Shown piece after piece: positions 55,462 through 64,000 of a stretch of DNA of 64,000 nt (positions within the stretch are counted from its first letter, which is position 1; each line of letters starts with the position of its first letter). The stretch is taken from the NCBI GenBank assembly GCA_015501595.1, contig JADNRX010000109.1, positions 1 to 64,000 of the forward strand. Reading direction: 5' to 3'. The notes below the pieces were generated by a model that worked only from the letters and a program-made list of their open reading frames with translations, was not told where the DNA came from and did no database searches. This stretch comes from Hymenopellis radicata (taxonomy: Eukaryota; Basidiomycota; Agaricomycetes; Agaricales; Physalacriaceae). The position numbers were made by a program, and so were the translations under genes.

Positions 55462-55935
55462 CTAAAAAGGCGTCGTTCCCTCCAAGGCCACCACATAGCC
55501 GTCATGAGTTATGTGCAAACCGGCTTGAAAGGTGGGAAGAGAGTCGGGAAAATTAGCGTGCGAAATTGAAGCCCGCGAGTGATCGCCCTGCACGACTCCG
55601 ACTCTTGACGCGATCAGACGCGATCTGTTATCATTGTAATTCGCGCCTGAGAAACTGCCAAGGGCTAGGACGCCAGTCGTGTTATCAAGCAAGTGCATGT
55701 AGAACTCTCCAACTCCCAAACCGCTGACGGCCTGGAACTCTTGTTGGGGGTTACGCGCGGGAGGAAGAACGACATTGGTCAAGGGACTGCTGTCTACAAG
55801 AATGGTCAGTGGGTGCGCTCGCTCTTACTGGCGCCTGTTGCGCTTTCGCCGTCGACGATCGTGAGCGGCATATCGGCCCCCCGTAACTTGATACCCACTT
55901 GTCCTGGCCTGGATTCCTTCCATATCTTGTTTTAA
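55462..55935 (-). pseudogene. Possible relic of an S41-family peptidase-like gene
   Basis: A minus-strand frame contains LTNVVLPPARNPQQEFQAV and FYMHLLDNTTGVLALGSFSG. This resembles the region just before the catalytic block in basidiomycete S41/CPAF-like proteins. An upstream piece (QVGIKLRGADMPLTIVDGES) may be the preceding exon. The expected continuation with the NNGGG block is missing; instead the frame ends after 50 unrelated residues at 55462. It is probably a truncated pseudogene. Assignment is from memory of the family pattern. Confidence 0.35.
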
Positions 55936-56075
55936 TTTAGAGTACTGCGATGTACATACGTACTTGCAAAGCTCCAAATCCTACACAGCGCATCTGGGCG
56001 GTTATCCTTCCGCTCAGATCGATTTGGCACCGTTTCATCGGACTTGATATTCCGTTGCATGGCGTACAACAGGGA

Positions 56076-59000
56076 CTATGTTAAACGTTTACAATAATCA
56101 GGGTTTCCTACGGGGTTCTGTGGGCGCCAACGCTCAGTACATTGTTCACATAGTATGTGTTGAAGGACTTACCAAGCCCCAATTGGGGAAAGGTATGACC
56201 TTGCCTCCACCTCCTCCTACAGCGAAAGTGTACACGAAGATCATGATAGATGTTCCTCCGTCCAGGGCGGCACTAAGAAGGAAACTGAGGAGAAACATTA
56301 GGGTAGTCCATAATCTCCGAAAAGCGCGACGTACTTGTACTTGCGGAACCAAGTGGCGCGGTACTTCCGCAGATAGTACTGCGAGAACACAGCCAGGCAG
56401 AAAGTCGTGAACACACTAGAGTTGATACCGACGCTAAGGTAACCAAGCTCGGCTATGGTAACAAACGATCAGCTGGCGGGCTTCAAGTGTCGAACTCTTT
56501 CAACTCACCAACAAGAACCGGCGTGAAGACATGGTTGAAGCCAGCCTTGGGCCATTTCTTGTGCAGAAGATAGAACGGAATCGGGAATCCAAGACCCGCG
56601 AGCAGCATGTATGGAACGAACTGAAAACTGACATCAGGCGCGATCACAAACATGAGCGTCGAAACCTACACCGTAACGAGTTCCTGTCGCGAATAACGGC
56701 TTCCCGAGTGCACCCCATGCAATAGCGGCACTGTTATAACTTTGCACTTGTTGTCCAGACCAGACGTTCGAACCTTGCACGTCCTTCAAGATTTCCCTGT
56801 TGTTGGCCAACACGGACTTCATAATGGCGAAATTGAGCAATCCACCAATAATACTGCCGAGGGTCTGGACGGCAAATGTCACGCGAGGGGGGAGCTTCGA
56901 GTATTGGCCCTATTCTTAACTTGAGCGACCGCCTGCCACGACAATAATACTAGAACCTACAAGCTTCAGGTCCTTCAGGAGGGCCAAAGCTTGAACAACT
57001 GGGTTGTAACCATAGCTTTATATCGAGTAAGTTCGAAGTTCGGAATGGGGAGCTGCCGACACTTGCCAAGTAAAATACATATTAGCCACAGGCTTGCCGG
57101 GCACAAGGCTCCCACCCAGCATTTGAATCATATTCATGATAGACGGCGCGTAACCGACTGTGCAGTAAAGCTAGAAGCCCGATGAGTCGTGTTGCATGCT
57201 CAACATCTCAGACTGACCGTGCCGATGATTGGGACGAACATCCAAGCAAAGATGAGAGCGACAATCAAACCCCACCATGGCAGTCCACTGTCGGCACCAT
57301 ACGTGGTACCGAAGGCCATGCCGATACAGACGACAAAGATGCCAAGATACCACCAGTTGTTCATTTCCTTATAGACCTTCATCTTACGATAATGGGCATC
57401 TTGACATTCCTAGCGTGTTCATGTTGGTCAGTGTCTTGAGTGCGAAGCGAAGAGACATACGTCTTTCTCGCGCAAAATCTTGAACACACGGCCTGAGTGC
57501 CAGATGAAGAAGTGCGTGATGGCAGCTTTAGGAAACCGTCAGCCCTAACCGGCTTCGAGGATTTAGAGTATTCACCTCCAATGTACATCGTGCGACTGAT
57601 CTTGTACAAGAGCTGTGATGCAGCATACCAAGGAAGACCGACGGCCGCCAACTTCTCCTCGTTGACCGAGAAGTCGTCGTTGAGAATGAGAAGTTGATCA
57701 TATTGTGTTCCGTTCTCGAAGAAGAGCAACTGGGTCAGGAAGGGGAAGTTCTGAGTATGCCAGACATTGGCCTTGTAGCAAGCGCAGAACGCGATACTAG
57801 CAACACGGTGAGCTTACAACCATAGACAAAAGAAAGGAACATACATGCAAACAGCGCAGCCTCCATACAACGACAGCTGGGTCGACAGAGGTGTGAACAA
57901 AGCACCGATATCACCTCCACCGGCACCGACGTAAGCCCAATCGAGGCACAGAGAGAACATTCCCAGGCCCTCGTTTCCGGCAGCGCCACCGAAGATACGA
58001 GAAACCCACGCGCTGTCTTGTCTGGCGAGGCAGAAGATTGAGATGCCGGTCAAAGTTCTGTCGGCGTCCGGTCAGCCTGACAGAGAATAGAGGCAGGTGC
58101 CACTACTTACGGAGCGATATACTCGGGGAACCATTCCCAGACGAAGATAGCAACAAAGATGATCCAGAAGAACTTCAGACGCTTCTTCTGCATCACGTTG
58201 GCATGACCTCTGTGCAGCGCATCGAAGAGCTGCACAGTGGGTATGAGCTGCGGGTAAACAGCAAATGTAGGGTAGACCAAGATTGAGCGCATGATGCCGG
58301 CCATTCCGTAACCGATGAGTTGGGACCCGATGAGGGTGAAGATTCCGACCGCGGCGTTAGGCCTAACATTGTAGTACAGGTCTTGAGCGGCAAAAATACT
58401 GATGGCCAAAGCGCTGCTAGACGCCGTCGAGGACATGATTGTGATGGCGACGTGCTCCTTGATGTCTAAGACGGGCGTTAGATGCTGCGAGCCCGAGATC
58501 CCCGACGCCAACTTACTGAAGGGGCCATGGTTCATGAAGCGCCAGAACTTGTTGTCGGGAACGACGAAGCGGCCGCCGAACGAAGCGCCAGGACCAGGAA
58601 TAACCTCCTCGAAGACCTGTTTACTCGACGGTCAGCAGTGTGGCGCGCATTGTGCCGTGATCACATGCCTTGCCAAGGATATACGAAATGATCTGTAGGA
58701 AAAGGCCGCTGACACTGATCGTCTGGGGACGGAAGTACTATAGTAAAATATTAGCCTGCGATACTAAATTGCGCTGATGAACTTACGAAAATCTGGCCCA
58801 AGACAGCGCCGAAGCAGGATAGACCAACAGACAGGAAACACATCCTGAAAGTGAAGATGCGAAGGGTGGGGTCGTCTTCCAAGGATAATAGGCGCGTTGC
58901 GTAGTCCTCGTCGCTCTCTGCGGCAAAGCGATAAGGATAAAAGTGCCGCTAATCATATCGACAATGGACGTACCAATAGGACGCTCTTTACCATCGGCAC

Positions 59001-59166
59001 CCAAGTCAATAAGACGAGGGCCGTCGAAGACGTCGCCTATATCAGCGAGGTCGATATCGTGAGGACCATGAGTTTTCTCGTCCTCATAAGAAGCGACTTT
59101 GACGTTGTCGTCGGACTTCTTCTCGTCGAAGGGGGAATCCTTCTCGAGGGTCGGGACTGTAGCCAT
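56076..59166 (-). CDS. Oligopeptide transporter (OPT family)
   Basis: Proton-coupled plasma-membrane transporter for small peptides or related compounds. The acidic hydrophilic N-terminus starts MATVPTLEKDSPFDEKKSDD. Family blocks in order are FRMCFLSVGLSCFGAVLGQI, NHGPFSKLASGISGSQHLTP (the NPGPF-like OPT signature), NVRPNAAVGIFTLIGSQLIG and YGMAGIMRSILVYP. They continue with FFWIIFVAIFVWEWFPEYIA, QTLGSIIGGLLNFAIMKSVL and LSAALDGGTSIMIFVYTFAV. The C-terminal exon is GNPDYCKRLT (stop 56076). Many ~50-bp introns with GT-AG ends. Size (about 750-800 aa) is normal for the family. The open frame upstream of 59166 is not conserved in style, so the MATVP start was chosen. Confidence 0.92.
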
Positions 59167-60748
59167 GGTGTGAGCGAGGACAGGACGTCGAGGGGACCCA
59201 ACAGGACATACTTCGCTTTTATGGAGGAATCCCATCAATGCGCGAAGCATATGGAAAGATAAGCAGCGCGGGTCCAGAGGGTTCCTAGCAACATTCAGGT
59301 CCACAGGGTTGGACTGTCTTGGACATGGAGGTGTATTTTGATCCAGTGACGAGGTCCGCATGCTCTCCTTAAGGTTGGTAAGTATGAAGCGCGGATGACA
59401 AGTACTCCGACACGGATTCTTTAACGATAAGCTAGTTACACTCAGTCTGAGAGGGCTCAGGTTGTTTACCTGTATATGTGTATGACTTTGAGGCCTAGGC
59501 ATTCGATTCAAGCGCGTCTTGTCTGGTTTTCGGTGCCCGCTGGGACCGATGCGATCCGCCGCATGCATCCTATCTAAGAAGCCGCCACACGGAAATCTGT
59601 CAGAAAGCGTTGTGGACGCTGTACGTACCTTGCGGCTGGCAGGGACGTAGGCGGGCAGATAGCCGGTGCAGGGAACTACTACATTGCTACTCTGACTGTG
59701 GCGCAAGGCACCGTGAAGGTTAACCCACAAGCATATCCGCTTTGAAATTTACTTTTCGCGACCTGAATAAATTGAAAGAGCATGATAAAGTACTATTATT
59801 AGCAGCGTTCTTAAGGACGTATGGAAAAAGCACGATTACCTCGAGCGAAGTGATTGGGAGAAGAGATTTGTCAAAGATTGCGGAAGATTGCATGCGGGAT
59901 TTCGTAGGATTTCGTGGGTCTCGAGGTAAAAACATATGTTGCGTGGAAGGTCCGATCCGTACAGGCACTGAAACTTGCGCCGCCCGAACAATACTAGTTT
60001 GTGAGATAGGGTGGGTGGCCGTGGAGCCATCTCGTCGAGCGATGCAAAGATAAGTGATTGGCACCTCAACAAACAGCTCTGTCGTACTTTGGTCGTACTA
60101 CGTACGACTCCGTTGAAGTGCCAAGTGATCTATCCAGATTCCATGCGAAAAGAAGAGTGCTTTCAATTGCATGGCGTCAAAAGGAAGACGTTGACCGTCA
60201 GGTTGAACGTGACGTGCACAATCAACGGCGCTCATACTGAATACGTCCCCACAGAGCCGACGGAGAAATTGGACCCGCACCATAATGATAATGCAGGGAA
60301 GAGATGGAGAAGCACACGAGGAGCTACGGGGAGGCAAGGTCACTGCTGAAGGAAACGCTTTAGTAATGGGATTTGCTCTGAATTTACTAAGGATGAAATA
60401 CAAATTGACACCGGTGCTATCCCCGTTTGGCACCTGCCCGTAAATGTCGAGCATCGATGCAATACACGCACGAAGTTTAGCATTGTAATAGCAATAGCAC
60501 GCCATAACCACGGCCTCTCTAACAGTGCCCAGAAGAGTGGACGACTTCATTTACCGTTTCAACCTGATAGCGGGCGCGCCGCCGCCCGCCACCGGCTCTT
60601 ATACCTGCGAATTCTGCTCGCCATAATAACAAGTAAGGCGTGCTGCCTCTCTCAGGAGCAGTTCGAATGTTCGAGGATACGAAGACGTGGTTTTCGTCAA
60701 TTCCTTCCAAATTCCAAGCCCTTCTCGCTGAACTTGAATATCACAACT
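59167..60748. other. No recognisable gene
   Basis: This is the 5' flank of the OPT transporter and the 3' flank of the coiled-coil gene. Open frames at + 59742-60053 and - 60098-60550 lack recognisable content. A cluster of gtcgtac/gtacgac motifs at about 60083-60110 forms a small inverted repeat (tcgtactacgtacga). Confidence 0.4.
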
Positions 60749-62273
60749 CTACTGCCCCTTCATTAAACTCGAATGTACCACAACGCCAGGTTTCAGCAAG
60801 ATATATGGCTCAATCTTGGCACCGTCTTTCCTACTGCTTTCAGACGACTCGACTCCAATCTCGGCCGCACACAATACTTCCTCGCCATCAACCTTTGAAG
60901 GCCCATTCATGTCCGACATACGATGAGAGCCGAACGGCACGCCGGGTTGAACGACATAGAGGAGAATGTCCTGCGTGGTAATGCTTTGCCCAAGCATTTT
61001 GTCTACTTTGGACGCCAGCAGGAGGATCTGTGATATTCGTTCTCTGTACCTCCCGTGATTGTTTGAAGAGTCGAGGGATGGCCAGCCAGCGATTGTAAGG
61101 ACTGTGTCCAGTTTACTGATCATACAGTGAGATAGCGAGTCACTGCTGTAATTTACGCCCTTATGTGCGCGAGTGATTGCTCTCCATCTCCCTGAAACCG
61201 ATTGGCTATCTTCCATGCTATGAGTACAAGCAAGGTCACTGCAAGATAAGTACTTACTTTCCGTCTTGATGCGTCTATATAGATCATCCAAAAAGGTGCT
61301 CGGCGAAGTTGAGGCGTGCCACGAGTTAATAGAAGACACGCAACAGTTCCCTAAGACTGCCTGCAATGCAATCTGAAGGATGCCTTCGCGCATGTCGTCA
61401 TTTCCTCGAGAAGTCAACAGCTCAATCATCCGAGAGCCCAATAAAGTCTCCTTCTGGTTGCCACTGGTATACTGGCACTCTGCTTCTTTCCAGCAAACTT
61501 GCCCGGTTCCGAGGCAAAGGACGGCTCCAAATCGTCCACGATAGTAGCCGTTAGTTGGAAGATCTCGGAATTGAGAGACCTGACAGCGTCTATCACGTCC
61601 GTCACAGAGCAGTTATCAGCTTTATCGAGGAAAACCTGTGCGTCTCGCAACTCCCGCGCCCTTGTGTCCAGAAGAAGGCGCTCGTCTTTGCGCTGTGAAC
61701 GTTCGTTTGAGAGTGCAGTCGTTGCTTGTAGGAGCTCCTGCCTAAGCATATCATTCTGTCGTGACATGGACTGGGAGGCATCGTCGGTGGTCTGTTGTTT
61801 TGCTCGACAACGGTCAAGTTTCCTCCTAAGACTTCGATTAATATGCTCAAGGTCTTCGCTGCGGGCCTGCTCTTGTGTTAGGAGAGAACGGAGGTGTTCG
61901 ACCTCGGCTCCAAGTCTATCTCGATCCTGTAGCACGCGTGAGAAATCGGGTGGAGGAACGAGGTTATGTTGGGCAGGATTGTGAGATAGTGAGTGCGAAC
62001 GCATCCTCCGAGGCCGAGTCGTTGGATGATCTTCCAGATATTTCTGAGCACTGGTAGTTTCAGTATGCTCAATGTCGTAGAGGTCTACATGGTCATTCAT
62101 GCGTTGTCGCGAATGAGCCCGCTCCTTTGGAGGCACACGAGCGTCGCGTGAAGAGCGTTCCTGTCTATCGGAATGATGATAGCGCGTCTGATCGCGATGA
62201 GGGTTCGAGACATGAGATTCCGAAGGATCCGCGCAGCCCACGGGAGACGGGGGCGTGAAGAAGTTGCCTTCGT
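60749..62273 (-). CDS. Coiled-coil protein of an unnamed Agaricomycete family
   Basis: Hypothetical protein with a recognisable two-part layout seen in many mushroom genomes. The N-terminal half is disordered and His/Arg-rich, followed by a long coiled coil (RVLQDRDRLGAEVEHLRSLL through LLDTRARELRDAQVFL). A conserved helical domain then carries VTDVIDAVRSLNSEIFQLTA, LQIALQAVLGNCCVSSINSW, SGRWRAITRAH and LLKPGVVVHSSL. The frame slips by one base at 61450-61451; one more C on the + strand gives TRRETLLGSRMIELLTS. Introns include one after RRIKTE. The first exon and true start are uncertain: the conserved frame is open only up to about 62273. Function unknown. Confidence 0.6.
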
Positions 62274-62610
62274 TCTCATGTCAAGCGCGTTTATTATCTT
62301 TATGGCAAATTGTTTCATGTGCCGACGCGATATCGATGCGCGCCGTTCTTCGAGTCTAGTTGAGACACTGGGAGGCAGGGCATGAGTGGCATAGTGCATC
62401 AATGAAAGAACACCTACAAGTTTTCCAAGTTAGAATATTTGGTTACAACGCAAGGCGTGATTCTGCCAAGTCCAACAGCTGGTTTGAAAAAGAGAGTGCT
62501 CGGCAACTGCCGAACCGGTCCTTTCACGACTGTCACGAAGATAACCTACGATCACTCAATCCTTTGACTGCCTTGAAAGGACGTGTTGTCTTTACTTGGT
62601 CATTACCACT

Positions 62611-64000
62611 ATGACTTGGCGCGAACCCTACCACGGAACCCGCCGCAAACTTGTTCTTGCCTTTGATCTCGGCACTACCTTCAGTGGAGTCTCATTCAGG
62701 TGCGCATTTAACCTGCTATTCCAACTCAAATGCTCAGTGCGCCTACGTCAATAGCGTCTTAGACCCAGGACTCGTCCCAAAGATCCAGGGTGTAACAAAG
62801 TGCACAGAGCGCACCCTTTTGTTCAAGCTCGTTTCTGACGTAGTCTGAGATAGGTTTCCTGCACAAGAACACTTCGGGGGCGACGCCAAAATACCAACCA
62901 TTGTCTACTATGACCACCGCGGGACTGCTAGGGCCTTTGGAGCTGAGGCATTGATGCCGTCCATCGTGGAGGCGGCAGAGGAGAAGGGTTGGACCAAATA
63001 CGAAGAGTATGTTTCAGATTTCTGGCACTTCAGATTTACACAGTCAACATACTTGGAGCTAATAGGTTCAAGCTGCACCTGTCCTCGGCGTCCCAGAGAA
63101 ACAATACTACATCGCTGCCTCCCCTTCCACCGGGAATAGATATCGTCACGCTCTTTGCCGATTTCTATGCGTACTTGTTTGAATGTGCTAAAACGTTCAT
63201 CCAAGACTCCCGTCACGACGGAATCAGCTTTTGGAACTCGATATCTAACGATATCGAGTTCGTTCTGAGTCACCCGAACGGATGGGAAGGTATCCAGCAA
63301 ACTAGGATGCGCCAAGCAGCTGCAATGGCTGGCCTAGTTCCCGGCGATATAGAGGGATACAAGAGGATACACCTAGTAACCGAAGGAGAGGCCAGTCTTC
63401 ACTTTTGTATTCAACAAGGCCTCGCGTCTCGAATTCGTGTGAGCATTCTTCATGCCCCTTCATCTTCATTGGACGTTCAGCATGGCTTCAGGAGAACGAA
63501 GGCGTGATCGTCGTTGATGCTGGCGGTGGAACCGTCGACATCAGCACTTACACCGGAGTTCCTTCGACTCGGGCCGACAGCATGGCCTTCGAAGAGATTG
63601 CTTCCCCTCAATGTCTGTCGAGATATCTATCTTGGTCCGCCTTCCTGATCTTCTTCTGAAGGCAACTTCGTCGGTTCTGTTTTCGTGACTCGCCGAGCTA
63701 AAGAGTTCTTCAAAGGTCGGTCCGGATTCTATGTGTGTGGTGAGGCATTGACCAATCTTTCTCAGTCCTGCTGGCGGGCTCCCGGTTTATCGACGATGTC
63801 GATTACATCGCAGAATGCTTTGACAAGACAACGAAGCTACTTGTCCGTAATGACACGGAGGCTGCTTATATCAAGTTTGGTAAGATGCGTGATCGTGATG
63901 CTGCACTAGACATCCGCAACGGTTCATTGAAAATATCCGGGTAAGTCTGCCTTCGATGGAGCTTCTACTTCAAGTCACCGTGATATGCAGATCACGAGCG
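62611..64000 (+). CDS. Hsp70-like ATPase (HSPA12 type), 3' end outside window
   Basis: Actin/Hsp70-fold ATPase of the divergent HSPA12-like group, strongly expanded in basidiomycetes. The start MTWREPYHGTRRKLVLAFD leads into the phosphate-1 loop LAFDLGTTFSGVSF. It continues VLDPGLVPKIQGVT, RFPAQEHFGGDAKIPTIVYY, ARAFGAEA, DIEFVLSHPNGWEGIQQTRM and LVTEGEASLHFC. The phosphate-2 motif is VIVVDAGGGTVDISTY, followed by FIDDVDYIAECFDKTTKLLV and NDTEAAYIKFGKMRDRD. At least six introns of about 50 bp interrupt the frame. The window ends in or near an intron after NGSLKISG, so the C-terminal third is missing. Such proteins typically lack the Hsp70 substrate-binding domain. Role unknown. Confidence 0.88.

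Noticed and set aside
58783..59730. Long minus-strand frame extending the OPT N-terminus upstream
   Set aside because: The upstream 188 codons are unlike any OPT N-terminus and have no signal or acidic character. The MATVP start at 59166 is typical.
1..64000. CRISPR arrays, rRNA, tRNA or bacterial-type operons
   Set aside because: I saw no regularly spaced repeat array, no rRNA sequence and no cloverleaf that I could defend by eye. The gene structure is eukaryotic throughout. A tRNA scan would be needed to exclude a missed tRNA.

Overview
The window is nuclear DNA of a filamentous basidiomycete, most likely an Agaricomycete. Coding stretches are broken every 100-300 bases by introns of about 45-60 bp with fungal donors, CTNA-type branch sites and short acceptors. 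The families present are typical of mushroom-forming fungi: a CYP63-like P450, a WOPR regulator, a Clp1-like protein, OPT and CAX transporters, an HSPA12-type Hsp70, a P-loop NTPase of the expanded basidiomycete type, and F-box, DUF7770 and APH-fold proteins. I cannot name the species.

Layout. 0-4.7 kb is a gene-poor relic zone with two decayed, divergently oriented copies of one small gene, bracketed by a direct repeat. 4.7-8.0 kb (+) is the DNA-repair nuclease FAN1. 8.0-9.8 kb holds a decayed copy of the 3' end of the next gene. 9.8-15.9 kb (-) is a lactam/5-oxoproline-type locus: a biotin-dependent multidomain enzyme (lamA-like: biotin carboxylase, AHS2, AHS1, biotin carrier) just downstream of lamB (LamB/YcsF, PxpA family). 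16.2-23.4 kb holds the P-loop NTPase, NOP12-like RNA-binding protein, DUF7770 protein and APH-fold kinase. 23.4-28 kb is repeat-rich, with a truncated alpha-amylase copy and a 252-bp inverted-repeat element. 28-43 kb holds the WOPR factor, a 7-TM protein, a second inverted-repeat element, a P450, the complete alpha-amylase, an F-box protein, the CYP63-like P450 and a Ca2+/H+ exchanger. 43.3-51.9 kb is framed by a direct duplication of about 0.9 kb that carries a head-to-head gene pair (left copy decayed, right copy apparently intact). Between the copies lie the Clp1-like gene, a berberine-bridge FAD oxidase and a 7-TM protein. 53.4-59.2 kb holds a zinc alcohol dehydrogenase, two truncated gene relics (AMP-binding, S41-like) and an OPT transporter. 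60.7-64 kb holds a coiled-coil protein and the 5' part of an Hsp70-like gene that runs off the window.

Three cross-cutting observations stand out. (1) Homology-guided splicing needs GC-AG introns in at least four genes (FAN1, NTPase, P450, alpha-amylase). (2) Many otherwise well-conserved genes lose frame by exactly one base, mostly at homopolymers, which looks more like residual assembly error than gene death. (3) Short 5'- or 3'-terminal pieces of resident genes have been copied elsewhere in the window (lamA 3' end, NOP12 3' end, alpha-amylase 5' end). The lam locus is the most coherent multi-gene system here. Exon boundaries were derived by eye, so CDS spans run from start to stop and include introns.
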